Source: CAZFBA01 sp964517135
GTDB taxonomy: Bacteria; Cyanobacteriota; Vampirovibrionia; JBFMGH01
NCBI GenBank assembly: GCA_964517135.1
Contig: CAZFBA010000021.1
Location: 8,562 to 72,561 of the forward strand
DNA: 64,000 bases
Direction of reading: 5' to 3'
The notes beneath the pieces are model-generated. The model saw only the letters and a program-made list of their open reading frames with translations, did no database searches and was not told where the DNA came from. Made by a program: the position numbers and the translations under genes. Below, piece by piece: positions 15,344 to 25,435 of this stretch. Every line of letters begins with the position of its first letter. The stretch's first letter is position 1.

Positions 15344-18232
15344 TTATTTACCATTTCCCATAAGCACAAAAGGTGCCCAGTAGTAAGGATTTTTATACTT
15401 ATTGGTGTTAATAAGCTTTATCTGAGCAGATCTTAATGATTTTGAACGACTATTACCCTGTGAGAGCTGATGATAAAATTCTTCCATAAGAAGAGATGTA
15501 CTCTGATCGTTGACTTTCCAGAGAGATGCAATAACAGCAGGTGCGGCTGCCATTTCGAATGCTGCACCAAGAGCACTGATTTCAGCTCCCCGGGTAATTC
15601 CTATATTGCTATCACAGGCAGACAGAACAATTAACATTGTATTTGAAAAGTCATACGCCATAATTTCAGAGACTGATAAGAAATTATGATCTTTGCCAGC
15701 AAATAACAGCCTTGAATCACCCGGGTTATTATTGTTTAATACGCCGTGAGTAGCTAAATGTATTATATCATAATCATTATAAATCTCTTCGTCAAAAGCA
15801 TTACGCAGCGCATCAGATCGTATATATATTTTGTTATTGACAAAATTAGTTGCAATAGTTTTTACTTCTTGCTCTGAAGAGGGCAGATCTTCAGTGGGGT
15901 TGCCAAAAGCCAGAAATTTTGTATTTCTTGTGATATTCAACCCACTTTGGTCAGCTAATTTTAAGGTTCCAGAACCTGTTAAGTTAATTATATTAAACTT
16001 TTCAACCATATACTTGTTTCCATCATGTAGAGCCTGAAATGGTATATAGCGCAAATTTTCGTAAGGGCTAATAATAAGCGTATCATAACCTTCTATATCT
16101 TTTTCTATTGGTGCTATTAAAAGCTTATAAAGATCATATCCAGCTTTTTTTAGCTGAAATTCATCATGTTCATTAAGTGATTGTCTGAACTTAACTAACA
16201 TATTAAGAATATCTTTATTGCCGGCAGGTATCTCTTTGAATGTTGAAACTTCTTTTCCTGGTGGGGCAAGAAAGATAATTGTTCTATCTTCAAAGACTAC
16301 AGGTTGAATTAAGATCGCCCCTTCAGGGAGAAGTTGTTTTACCGTACGCATAGTCGTAGGTTTGACAGCAATGTATTTCAATATTTCCGGGTATTTCTCT
16401 TGAATTTGAAGGGCTTTCTGCTGAAAATCAAGGCGGGCTTGCTGGAGCTGTTTTCTAAGGTCATCAATATTAATAGAATTCTGTGATTGAGAATTTGCTG
16501 ATGCCTCTTGATGAATAGCATCATTAATTCTGGCAGCTCTTGTTTTCGCATCTATAGTACTCTTAACAAGTTCAGCTTTTGGATTCTTAATGTTTATAGT
16601 ATTGTTATTGATACCTTTTATCAGATAATCAGCCTGTTCAGAGAGTTTACCCAGCTCTAATATTTCCATAGCACCTTCAATACTACCTGTTTTTAATTTA
16701 AAATCTGCATATTCTCTAAACAAAAATTGTTTTTCTGTTATATAACTGGTTAAATCTTTTTCATCAGGTATATATCGGGTGATATCCAGTACACTATCAA
16801 CTGCCTTTTGATAATAGTCGTTAGCTTTTTCTTTATTACCCTGTTTGTCATACATTCTGGCTGCATTTCTATACGCTCGCCATATATCAGTAGAATACAG
16901 TTCTTTTTTAAGGTTTATAGCCTTTTCCAGAGCTTCACAGGCTTTTTCATAATTACCTAGCATAAAGTAGTTATCTGCGAGAATCATATATGCATTGGGC
17001 AAAAGTCCTTTATAATTATTTGCTTTAACTACCTCAATAAAGGCTTCATTAATTTCAATTTGCTCTTTTATTGTTCTGGCAATAACTTCTTCATTGCAAA
17101 ATTGTCTTGGGTCTTCCAGCGCCTTAAGTTCAGTAACAATGCTTTTTGTTTCTTCAGTATTTGAAAATTCTTCCAGTTCTCTGACATACTTCATAGTTTC
17201 ACTGTAAGCTTTATTTATTTCATCACAGGAGTTTATAACTGCCTGATAATAAGCCTGAATCTGTCTATGAGCCATCAAACCTGTATCTATAGCGTTAATT
17301 TCAATGGCTATATCTCTTGCTTTTTTAAGATGAATGACAGAATCATTTTTTAGTTTTATGGCTTCTGTTACAGGTTTTGCAGATGAGGCTTTCAGCTCAC
17401 TTGCGCCCAGATTGAGGTATAACTGACTTAATTTTTTCTTATCACCTGTTTTCAGGTAATAAGGTTCAAGTTTATTCATATATTCAATTGACCGGTCATA
17501 CTTCCCAAGATTATGTTCAAGTATAGCCAGGTTATGAAGGGCATCAGTATAGAGTGATTGGTCTTGATAGTCTTTAGAAATACTGGCTACAGATTCATAC
17601 ATTTGTTTTGCTCTGTCATAATGTCCTTTATAATTATAAATATTTGCAAGATTAAGGGTAACAGATATTTGGTATTCTTTTACACCTGTATTATTTGCTA
17701 TTTCAAGTGCTTTTTCAAGGCTTTCCTGTGCTTTATCATATTCTGCCAGGTTAAAATACATATTACCTAGGTTATTATACGCAGATAGAATGCCATAATC
17801 AAAATTTAACTCTTTAGAAATATCCAGCGCTTGGGCATAATAGTGTTCTGCTTCTTTATAATTGCCCTGATAGGCGAAAGCAACACCTGTGTTATGCAGA
17901 CTTGAACGGGTGAGTTTTTTTTCATTAATGTTTTTTGAAATCTCCATAGCTTTTTTATAGTAATTTATTGCAGTAGCATAGTCTGCTTTTCTCAGGAATA
18001 TATCAGCAATATTCTTGTTATATTTAGCTATATCTCTATGTTTATTAGTTGTTATAGCTTTTTCAAGATTGTTTTTAAAGATTTCAAGTGCTTTATCATG
18101 CTGCCTGGTATCAATAAGCATTCTTTCCTGTGGGAGATAGAAATATTCATCCTCGTTATTTTCAGCTCTTAGTGGTCCTGTGCTGAATACAAATGCTATT
18201 AATATTGATAGAATGAGAAGTAATCTGGTCAT
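15344..18232 (-). CDS. Exported TPR-CHAT protein (caspase-fold)
   Basis: 962 aa from ATG 18232 (AGGAG upstream). It has an N-terminal signal peptide (MTRLLLILSILIAFVFSTG). About ten tetratricopeptide repeats cover residues 40-490 (for example KADYATAINYYKKAMEIS and GNYKEAEHYYAQALDIS). A coiled linker follows near 560-610, then a C-terminal CHAT domain (about 640-962). The caspase-type dyad is visible as His829 in IHLATHGVL and Cys873 in VLSACDS, followed by VIASLWKVND and the terminal YYWAPFVLMG, all hallmarks of CHAT. CHAT proteins are predicted or shown cysteine proteases, with TPRs sensing partners. Here it is likely periplasmic. It is last in a tight operon with a DUF928-like protein and a CHASE2 adenylate cyclase. 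Confidence 0.92.
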   Translation of the reverse strand: MTRLLLILSILIAFVFSTGPLRAENNEDEYFYLPQERMLIDTRQHDKALEIFKNNLEKAITTNKHRDIAKYNKNIADIFLRKADYATAINYYKKAMEISKNINEKKLTRSSLHNTGVAFAYQGNYKEAEHYYAQALDISKELNFDYGILSAYNNLGNMYFNLAEYDKAQESLEKALEIANNTGVKEYQISVTLNLANIYNYKGHYDRAKQMYESVASISKDYQDQSLYTDALHNLAILEHNLGKYDRSIEYMNKLEPYYLKTGDKKKLSQLYLNLGASELKASSAKPVTEAIKLKNDSVIHLKKARDIAIEINAIDTGLMAHRQIQAYYQAVINSCDEINKAYSETMKYVRELEEFSNTEETKSIVTELKALEDPRQFCNEEVIARTIKEQIEINEAFIEVVKANNYKGLLPNAYMILADNYFMLGNYEKACEALEKAINLKKELYSTDIWRAYRNAARMYDKQGNKEKANDYYQKAVDSVLDITRYIPDEKDLTSYITEKQFLFREYADFKLKTGSIEGAMEILELGKLSEQADYLIKGINNNTINIKNPKAELVKSTIDAKTRAARINDAIHQEASANSQSQNSINIDDLRKQLQQARLDFQQKALQIQEKYPEILKYIAVKPTTMRTVKQLLPEGAILIQPVVFEDRTIIFLAPPGKEVSTFKEIPAGNKDILNMLVKFRQSLNEHDEFQLKKAGYDLYKLLIAPIEKDIEGYDTLIISPYENLRYIPFQALHDGNKYMVEKFNIINLTGSGTLKLADQSGLNITRNTKFLAFGNPTEDLPSSEQEVKTIATNFVNNKIYIRSDALRNAFDEEIYNDYDIIHLATHGVLNNNNPGDSRLLFAGKDHNFLSVSEIMAYDFSNTMLIVLSACDSNIGITRGAEISALGAAFEMAAAPAVIASLWKVNDQSTSLLMEEFYHQLSQGNSRSKSLRSAQIKLINTNKYKNPYYWAPFVLMGNGK

Positions 18233-18244
18233 CAATTGCTCCTG

Positions 18245-19015
18245 TTACCTATCTATGCTGTTTACAGAACTATAAAGCTGCTCTTTAAAGCTTATTAAAT
18301 CTTCTTTCGATAGTTCAGATTTACTATTTTCAGATATTTCAAGAATTAGCTTGTCAAGATTTGCCAGTGCTTCAAACCAGAAGTTATTTTTCAGAAAAAT
18401 ATTTATCACTTCGATCTTTCTGTCAAAATTTTCAAGGGTTTTTACTTGTTTTAATTCTTCTTCAAGATTTTTAGTATCTGAATCAGGAAGATAGTTAAAG
18501 ACAAGCAATTTCTCATATGCAGGCTGACTATCAGTGTGTGAAACTTTAAACGTATAGCTTTTACCGACTATAAGCCCTATTTCTGTTGGTTTGATTGTTA
18601 TTTGATTATCCATAATGTTATCCTGGCTTAATATTGTGGGTTCTTCCAGCTCTGCTTCTTTAATAGTAATTGTGCAGGGTGTTTCTTCAGAACAAACTGG
18701 CAAATGCCACTCAAAAAGTGGGTTTACCTTGTATACACTGGCATTTGTCGGGGTAATATATTTTGTTATATTACCGCTTTCAGACATTGATGGCTGGTCA
18801 AATGGTGGCATTGCCTGTTCAATTTCATTTTCTAAAATAACAGTATGGGCTCTTATGGCATTTCCACCTATAGTATCACTGCTTATTGAGGAAGAAAAAA
18901 TCTTTGTTCCATTTGGTATTTCAAGTTTAGGTTTTTTGCCTTTAGCAAGAATAGCTGGACATGCAAGAAAACAAATAACTATAAGTGTTAACAGATATTT
19001 GTTATACATTTTCAT
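18245..19015 (-). CDS. Exported DUF928-like protein
   Basis: 256 aa with a signal peptide (MKMYNKYLLTLIVICFLACP). The mature domain has PTNASVYKVNPLFEWHLP, then GLIVGKSYTFKVSHTD and a helical C terminus (KNNFWFEALANLDKLILEI). This order of features (xPTN...FxWxLP, GKxYxF, WxxxLxxL) is what cyanobacterial DUF928 proteins show. Their function is not known, and they often sit beside CHAT and CHASE2 genes. The ribosome site (GGAGGAA) overlaps the stop codon of the cyclase gene and the next start lies 12 bp downstream, so the three genes are translationally linked. Confidence 0.7.
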   Translation of the reverse strand: MKMYNKYLLTLIVICFLACPAILAKGKKPKLEIPNGTKIFSSSISSDTIGGNAIRAHTVILENEIEQAMPPFDQPSMSESGNITKYITPTNASVYKVNPLFEWHLPVCSEETPCTITIKEAELEEPTILSQDNIMDNQITIKPTEIGLIVGKSYTFKVSHTDSQPAYEKLLVFNYLPDSDTKNLEEELKQVKTLENFDRKIEVINIFLKNNFWFEALANLDKLILEISENSKSELSKEDLISFKEQLYSSVNSIDR

Positions 19016-19017
19016 AA

Positions 19018-20892
19018 TTATTCCTCCGTTTTATTTTTTATAGTAAAAATATTTACTTCTTGAGTTCTGCCTTTAACTTTTGCAGAACCTATATCCTTAA
19101 AATTAAATCTGTCTTTTATCATTTCATAAGTATTATTAGAAACTATTATATTTGTATTATACTCTTTATTGAGTCCTTCCAGTCTTGATGCTAGATTAAC
19201 GGTATCCCCCAGAGCAGAATATTCAAGTCGTTTTGATGAACCAATGTTACCAACAATTATTTCACCGCTATGAATACCAATACCTATGTTAATATTAATT
19301 TCAGGGTATTTATTTTGCCATTTATCATTAAGTTTTTTTACTTCTTCAAGCATTAATATTGAAGATTTTACAGCATTATAAGCATCCTGATCTGGTGTCC
19401 CTGCTGAAACCGGCACTCCATAAAGGATCATTAGCCCATCACCAATGAATTTATTAAGATTTCCCTGATTATCATAGATAACAGAAGCCATTCTTTCAAA
19501 GTATTCATTTAAAAGAGCCAGAATCAACTCAGGATCTGCTTTTTCTGAAAGTGAAGTAAACCCCCTAATGTCTGAGAAAACAACTGTAGCATATCTTTTC
19601 TCTCCTGATAGTATTATCTGATCCCTGTTTTTCCATATAAGATTTGCAACATCAGGTGAAACGTACCGACCAAAGAGTTTATTCACTTTTAGATATTTAT
19701 AAGCATACACCAGTGGTATTGATAGTAGCATTGTTGCAACAGTTGTTCCTGTTTGAGTGATTATATAGAAATATTTAAATAATACAAAGCTTGCTGTCAG
19801 AGTAATAGCAGCAAGAAGTATAGTGTATACAAAGCTATATCTGGATTCAGGTATTAATAATGACAGCAAACTCAAAAGAATTAAAAAAAGTGAAACAATA
19901 AAGGTTAACCATAAAGGTGTATGTTTAAAGTATTTTTCATTTATCAGGCTGTTAACACAGTTAGCTAGAAATTCAATGCCAGGCATGAGCCCCTTAAAAG
20001 CCTTGTTGTGGTTAAATTTTGTAAAGGGTGTAGTTGTCAGATCGCCTAATAGATGCGATGTTGATCCAATAAGAACAATTTTGTCTTTAAATTTTTTTAA
20101 AAAATAATCATCATTATTCAAATTATTCCATAGTTTTGAGGCATTTACATAATGGAACTGGCTATTAGGACCAGATAAATAAGGAGTCACAATAAACTTA
20201 TTATCAGTAATAATAGTCTTATCCATAAATTTAACAGTGTCAGATGAATCTATAACAGGTACATCTGTTACGTATGCTGCTATTGCTGCTGGCATAGAAA
20301 GAAACTGGATAGAATTTTCTCCATAATCAAATAATATAAAACTTCTCTGTATTCCATCATGGTCAATCTTTTTGTCAACATAGCCAAGGCCCCAGGCTGC
20401 CTCCTGTAAAATAGGCAAAGGAAGGCTGAAAGTTTTTTTATCTAACCTCTGAACAGCCAGAATAACATTATAAACATTTTCATCATCCATAATACAGGCC
20501 AGCTTCATTTCATAAGGTATATTATAATTTTGAGTACAGTCTAAAGTCAGGTCATCCAATCTTTTAGATGGTGGCTCAGGGTTTTTATAGTCGTCAAAAA
20601 GGATATCCAGGGCAATAACTTTAGCCTGTCCTGCTACTGCCAGCTTTTCTACAAGATCTGCTAAATAGTCAGGCCTTTCTTTGAGCCAGAGTGAATCATA
20701 GTCTAGGTCTATAATAATTATATCATCAGGTTTTTCCTGTTCTGATATAACATAATTAAGCTGATACATCAAATCTGTTATACTGTTATCCAGGTTTAAA
20801 CCTGTCTTAAAGTGAGGTACAAAATACAAAGTGCACCAAACGCAAGCTAGAACTATAAAAAGTATTATATTATCTCGTGAAATCGGTTTCAT
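19018..20892 (-). CDS. CHASE2-domain membrane adenylate cyclase
   Basis: 624 aa. One N-terminal membrane segment (NIILFIVLACVWCTLYFVP) is followed by an extracytoplasmic CHASE2 sensor domain (about 35-315, with DIIIIDLDYDSL and DKIVLIGSTSH). Three membrane helices lie near 320-395, and a class III cyclase domain near 430-620. The catalytic residues all appear present: metal Asp441 in FSDIRGFTS, Asp485 in NKFIGDGLM (with the substrate Lys), the adenine-selecting LGDTVNLASRLE, and its Asn and Arg. An active cyclase making cAMP in response to an envelope signal is expected. It is the first gene of the operon with the DUF928-like and CHAT proteins. Confidence 0.92.
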   Translation of the reverse strand: MKPISRDNIILFIVLACVWCTLYFVPHFKTGLNLDNSITDLMYQLNYVISEQEKPDDIIIIDLDYDSLWLKERPDYLADLVEKLAVAGQAKVIALDILFDDYKNPEPPSKRLDDLTLDCTQNYNIPYEMKLACIMDDENVYNVILAVQRLDKKTFSLPLPILQEAAWGLGYVDKKIDHDGIQRSFILFDYGENSIQFLSMPAAIAAYVTDVPVIDSSDTVKFMDKTIITDNKFIVTPYLSGPNSQFHYVNASKLWNNLNNDDYFLKKFKDKIVLIGSTSHLLGDLTTTPFTKFNHNKAFKGLMPGIEFLANCVNSLINEKYFKHTPLWLTFIVSLFLILLSLLSLLIPESRYSFVYTILLAAITLTASFVLFKYFYIITQTGTTVATMLLSIPLVYAYKYLKVNKLFGRYVSPDVANLIWKNRDQIILSGEKRYATVVFSDIRGFTSLSEKADPELILALLNEYFERMASVIYDNQGNLNKFIGDGLMILYGVPVSAGTPDQDAYNAVKSSILMLEEVKKLNDKWQNKYPEININIGIGIHSGEIIVGNIGSSKRLEYSALGDTVNLASRLEGLNKEYNTNIIVSNNTYEMIKDRFNFKDIGSAKVKGRTQEVNIFTIKNKTEE

Positions 20893-21065
20893 TTCTTAAA
20901 AAGACCATCCTGCATTATAAGAATGATAGTATAAACGATATTGAAATTCAATTAAATGTTTATGTTTTTAAAAAAGGCAACGATTACAGCTTTTAGTCAG
21001 ATTTGATCGTCAGAATTGCTTATTAGCAATCTATTTCTATGATCAGATCCTCTGAAACATGGATT

Positions 21066-21995
21066 TTAAAGCTCTCGAGGCAATTTGCGTGTTTTTAGAT
21101 ACACTGGTATTTTAATAAGGAAATAAACTATCATGAATAGCAATCCAGCGACACTGCCACCTAGGTGACCCCATATATCAAGTGTCCCTGCCCCTTGAAG
21201 GTTGTAAAATATTTGTATTATAACCAGTACAGAAAAACTGACAAGCTGTCCGCCAAATTCTTTAGGGTTTCCAAGTAAAGTTATAACGAAAGCATACACC
21301 ATAAAAGCTGTCATCAGGCCGTAGGCAATACCTGAAGCACCTATTGAAAAACTATCTACAGGTGAAAAAAGCCCTGAAAACACTGTAGTAAAAAGGCCTG
21401 ACAGTATAATAAGAATTATCATTCCACGACTACCTAAATATTTTTCGAGCAGGTGGCCCCATATCAATATACTAACCGTATTGGCAGCTATATGCATCAG
21501 GTTTGCATGCAACAAATTAGCTGTTATCAGCCTCCAGTATTCAGATGAATCAAGAACAACCGGTATCATACCCCCCCATAGCAAGAAAAAATAGTTAATT
21601 TTTGTGAAATTAGGAAAAGTTGATATTATATAAACCACCAGCAAAAGGATTACAAACCCTATTGTAACTGCATATGGATATTTGGGGATGGCATCATTCG
21701 TTTTTTGGACCTCTTTAAATTCTTTGTGTGTTAAAAAACGGCTAATTTTTCTTTCGCATTCCTTGCATAGTAAAATTGTCGGAGATATAAACAAGTTATC
21801 AACTGTCAGACTGGCAGAACAGAACGGGCAATGAATCTCCTTTTCTTCCGGGAGAACTTTCATCTTTATGTTATTATTCTTAATACAGTCAATACAAAGA
21901 TAACCGTCTCTGGTGATGTATGAATTACCCAGATTCTGATATTTTTGACAGCCTGGGCACTTTCTGGGTTCGATTTTATCATTGTTTTTGGTCAT
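21066..21995 (-). CDS. Rhomboid intramembrane serine protease with N-terminal zinc ribbons
   Basis: 309 aa. Residues 10-90 carry four CxxC pairs (KCPGCQ, LCIDCI, HCPFCS, LCKECE), predicted to form two zinc ribbons on the cytosolic side. A six-helix rhomboid domain follows. ANLLHANLMHIAANT is the conserved helix-2 region, IGASGIAYG gives the catalytic Ser of GxSG, and DIWGHLGGSVAG the catalytic His. It should cleave membrane proteins within the bilayer. It lies 173 bp upstream of the cyclase operon in the same direction and could be part of the same region, but the gap argues for separate promoters. Confidence 0.9.
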   Translation of the reverse strand: MTKNNDKIEPRKCPGCQKYQNLGNSYITRDGYLCIDCIKNNNIKMKVLPEEKEIHCPFCSASLTVDNLFISPTILLCKECERKISRFLTHKEFKEVQKTNDAIPKYPYAVTIGFVILLLVVYIISTFPNFTKINYFFLLWGGMIPVVLDSSEYWRLITANLLHANLMHIAANTVSILIWGHLLEKYLGSRGMIILIILSGLFTTVFSGLFSPVDSFSIGASGIAYGLMTAFMVYAFVITLLGNPKEFGGQLVSFSVLVIIQIFYNLQGAGTLDIWGHLGGSVAGLLFMIVYFLIKIPVYLKTRKLPREL

Positions 21996-22198
21996 AAGCC
22001 CGCATACAAAATAATTGTTTTAGTTAAATATTCTTTGATTTTAAACCATTTCTGGCGTTTTACCAAATGAAAGATAAAATTATAATACTAAGGTGCCCAT
22101 ATCTTAAATTTAAATTTATAAAAGCGTTCTGGGGTTATAATATTCTCAGTTTCAAGAAATAGGGCCGGAGGGTTTAAGGCTATAAAAACACATATGTA

Positions 22199-24016
22199 TT
22201 ATAATTTAACACCAGCAATATCAGAAAGTTGTTCTTGAAGAGCCGGAATCCTTTCAAGGAGCGCATCATAAATGTTTTTATAGAGCATTATATAGGTTTT
22301 CTTATCTTCAATATTTTCATCGTCAACCTGCTTGAACCGCCTGTATTTCTGTTTAAACTCCATGCCTTCTTTCTGAATATAATTGATTAAGAGTGGGCAT
22401 TCATTCTGTATTGTCAAATTAAGTTTATTATTCATATCATACAGCTCTTTAAATAACTTTAATACAAAGGGTTTGCTGCATGTTGATTTATCAGTTTCTT
22501 TTTCCATTCGATCTGCTATGCTTTGAGCTTTACGAATTATAACTTTTAACTTATTCATAGCGTTGATATGTGTTTTAAACGATTTATAGATAAGCACTTT
22601 TCTTGCTTTAAAGGGGTTAATATAGTTATTAATAGAGTCTTGAATGATTTGTTCGACATCTACTATTCTATCAGGTATTGTTTTTGCTGCCTCTCTAAAT
22701 GGTATATGTTCCATCCCTTTGATAAAAGCACCCCCTTCAGTAGCATTTATGATTCTTATTTCAGGGCTAAATTCAGGGAGAAGGTCTTCAAAATTTTTAA
22801 TATAGTTGGAATACTGCAATATTGTTTGCACCTTATCTCCGTGCCAGCCGGCAACTTCAACATTAACCTTATCTCCAAAGAGGTCAGGTATGTTCTTATC
22901 AAAGTATGCATTTCCGTCATTTGAGTAAGCAAGATCCTGTCCCATAAATATGATAGGGTTACAGCCAAAGTTGACAGCTGAAAACAGAGCATTAATTGCT
23001 ACAGTGCCGTAGTTTTCATACTGTTCAACATCTAAATCTAATAGATTACCCAGCCAGTTGCCAAAAGCACTATTTTTTGCAAGATAAATAAAATGTCGTT
23101 TGAAATTACTGTCAAAGACTGGTTTATATACCACCGGCTGGATTATAGCATTGACCTGATTGAGTCCTTCAACATTTTTAACCTGATTAAATATGGGTTC
23201 ATTGGCATCAGAATAAACAGAAAAATCAGGAACTATATTATATTTATCCTTTACTGCTCTTAGAGCTGCACCTACACAAATAACAATCACCTTATCTTTA
23301 TAAGGCTTCAGTTCTTCAATGTTTTTCTGTAATGATGGCCCGGCAGATAAGATTACAGCTGGTGTACCCTGAAATTTGTTCTTCAGGCAATCTATATATT
23401 CTGATTCCATCATTTTTTTAAAGTTTGAAAAGCCTGTTTCCAGCCATTTAACAGAAGTATTATAAAGAGTATGTGCGTCACTATCGATATACCTTCTGAT
23501 TCTTACAACAGTATCCATTAATTGCTGTATTTTAGCAGGAAAAAGTTTTTTATATGAGTCTAAAAAGCATATGTTCATAGGATCTTCAAACATATAATAC
23601 TTTTTGATAGCCTGCTCAAGCTCATTATCAGTAGTAACCACTGTAACCCTTTCATCTGCAAGCTCCGGGGAAAAATCAACATTCTCGAAGGTTATTTTCA
23701 GTATATCAAAGCTTGGTTCATAAACAATAATACGTCCCTGAGAGCTTAAGTAGAGCCTTTTAAACAGATAACCTAATCCCAGCCCAAACATAACGTGTAT
23801 CGCAGAACGGCTGGTATCTGCAATTGTATCAAAAACCTGTAAGGCCTCTTGCTGGGGTGCTTCAACAGAATGAAAAGGGAAATTTTCATATATAAGAACA
23901 ACATCCCCTGATTTTGCAAGATCAAAGCAAAAATTGCCAAGTATAGAGTGGTTTTTAATTTTATTAACAAGGTCTTTATTGTATTTTTCAATATTTATAA
24001 GGTTTTTTTCAAGCAT
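22199..24016 (-). CDS. Maf-type (DUF115) motility-associated glycosyltransferase
   Basis: 605 aa. The DUF115/MAF_flag10 core is at about residues 210-420: GTPAVILSAGPSLQKNI, KDKYNIVPDFSVYSDANE, then GCNPIIFMGQDLAY. Such enzymes transfer nonulosonic acids (pseudaminic or legionaminic acid) to flagellin serine/threonine in many flagellated bacteria. Some DUF115 proteins are instead pterin-related pyrophosphokinases in archaea, which is unlikely here. A flagellar role fits fliG 10 kb away, although no flagellin gene is adjacent. The start ATG has AGGAAC. The gap 24017-24431 holds a family B element and no gene. Confidence 0.85.
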   Translation of the reverse strand: MLEKNLINIEKYNKDLVNKIKNHSILGNFCFDLAKSGDVVLIYENFPFHSVEAPQQEALQVFDTIADTSRSAIHVMFGLGLGYLFKRLYLSSQGRIIVYEPSFDILKITFENVDFSPELADERVTVVTTDNELEQAIKKYYMFEDPMNICFLDSYKKLFPAKIQQLMDTVVRIRRYIDSDAHTLYNTSVKWLETGFSNFKKMMESEYIDCLKNKFQGTPAVILSAGPSLQKNIEELKPYKDKVIVICVGAALRAVKDKYNIVPDFSVYSDANEPIFNQVKNVEGLNQVNAIIQPVVYKPVFDSNFKRHFIYLAKNSAFGNWLGNLLDLDVEQYENYGTVAINALFSAVNFGCNPIIFMGQDLAYSNDGNAYFDKNIPDLFGDKVNVEVAGWHGDKVQTILQYSNYIKNFEDLLPEFSPEIRIINATEGGAFIKGMEHIPFREAAKTIPDRIVDVEQIIQDSINNYINPFKARKVLIYKSFKTHINAMNKLKVIIRKAQSIADRMEKETDKSTCSKPFVLKLFKELYDMNNKLNLTIQNECPLLINYIQKEGMEFKQKYRRFKQVDDENIEDKKTYIMLYKNIYDALLERIPALQEQLSDIAGVKL

Positions 24017-24147
24017 AGAAAGTGGTTCCTATATTGTAATATCTTTATTAGCTTCTATATATGATTATTCGATTAAAAAGAGTTATTTTTTAAACACTGG
24101 CAAGTTTCATGAACCATTTAAGGTAATATTATTATACCATTATCAAA

Positions 24148-24210
24148 GATCAGTGCATAACTTAAAAATCAAAACCTGTTGATTTTATTACTATAATTAT
24201 ACATTAGTCT
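24148..24210. repeat. Short interspersed element, family B, copy 3 (short form)
   Basis: 63 bp: GATCAGTGCATAACTTAAAA at the left and TATAATTATACATTAGTCT at the right, with a short AT-rich middle. The right terminal repeat has decayed at two positions. Confidence 0.7.
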
Positions 24211-24431
24211 CTATGTTTAGCTCTATGCACGTGTTAATATAGACTTTAGCAGCAGGCTATATTTTAAAAACACGATTGATAAGGCTTTTCAAACATAACC
24301 TAAACCAATTGTCATAGAACTATATTGTTGATATTATATGAAAGCTATTTATGTATAGCTGCAATTCACAGGCCTTGAGAGAAAAACCGTAAAGGTCATT
24401 ATCGGAAATAAGACATTTTAAGGATTTATTT

Positions 24432-25352
24432 ATGGCAGATTTACTTATTGTTGGCTCAATAGCGCTTGATTCTATTAAAACTCCCTATGGCGACAGAGAT
24501 GAGATTCTGGGAGGATCTTGTTCTTATGCCTCTATTGCTGCAAGCTTATTTTGCAATGTCAATATGGTTGGAGTAGTGGGTAAAGACTTCCCTCAGGAAG
24601 CTATAAGTCTCTTTAAATCTAAGAATATTAATATCGATGGTATAGAATTTGCAGAAGGAAAGACTTTTAGATGGAAAGGTTATTATGAATATGATATGAA
24701 TCAGGCTCACACACTGGCCACACACCTTAACGTATTTGGCGATTTTTCTCCCAAGATACCTGAACACTACAGAGAATCAGAGTATGTATTCCTGGGTAAT
24801 ATCCATCCATCACTGCAACTTGACGTTCTTAAACAGATTAAGAACCCCGAATTCGTTGTTTGTGATACAATGAACCTCTGGATTGACTCAACCAGAGAAG
24901 ATTTAATAAAAGTCATTGAACAAGTAGATATGTTGCAATTGAATGAAGAAGAAGCAAGACAGCTTTGTGAAACTCCAAACCTGATTATTGCAGCTAAAAG
25001 AGTACTGAAAATGGGTCCGGAATATGTTATCATCAAGAAAGGTGAACACGGAGCCCTTCTATTTAGCAAAGATGGCAGCTGTTTCATCTGCCCGGCTTAT
25101 CCACTGGAAACTATTAAAGACCCTACAGGAGCTGGAGACTCTTTTGCAGGAGGAATGATGGGGGTTATAGCCTGTAAAAATGACACGTCCTTCAAAACAA
25201 TCAAATCTGCTATCGTCAATGGTACCATCACAGCCTCTTTTACTGTACAGGATTTTAGCTTAGACAGAATTCTGGCAATTACTGTGGATGATTTAAGGAG
25301 ACGATTTAAAGATTTTGAAAAATTTACGAAGTTTGAACCTTTTTTTATCTAA
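24432..25352 (+). CDS. PfkB/ribokinase-family sugar or nucleoside kinase
   Basis: 306 aa. EILGGSCSYASIAASLF is the N-terminal substrate-binding glycine region, and DPTGAGDSFAGGMMGVI is the C-terminal PfkB signature with the catalytic Asp in GAGDSF. The protein VIIKKGEHGALLF segment also fits. Such cytosolic kinases phosphorylate ribose, adenosine, fructose and related compounds. The lid is short, recalling adenosine kinase-like members, but the substrate cannot be set from sequence. AAGGA precedes ATG. It stands 83 bp upstream of the cysteine-cluster gene in the same direction. Confidence 0.88.
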   Translation: MADLLIVGSIALDSIKTPYGDRDEILGGSCSYASIAASLFCNVNMVGVVGKDFPQEAISLFKSKNINIDGIEFAEGKTFRWKGYYEYDMNQAHTLATHLNVFGDFSPKIPEHYRESEYVFLGNIHPSLQLDVLKQIKNPEFVVCDTMNLWIDSTREDLIKVIEQVDMLQLNEEEARQLCETPNLIIAAKRVLKMGPEYVIIKKGEHGALLFSKDGSCFICPAYPLETIKDPTGAGDSFAGGMMGVIACKNDTSFKTIKSAIVNGTITASFTVQDFSLDRILAITVDDLRRRFKDFEKFTKFEPFFI

Positions 25353-25435
25353 GTATAACAAATTTTTTTAAGAACTATATTACCTGAATTGCAGTTTATA
25401 TAGTAATGTAGCTGACAATTAATCTTGATATCATT

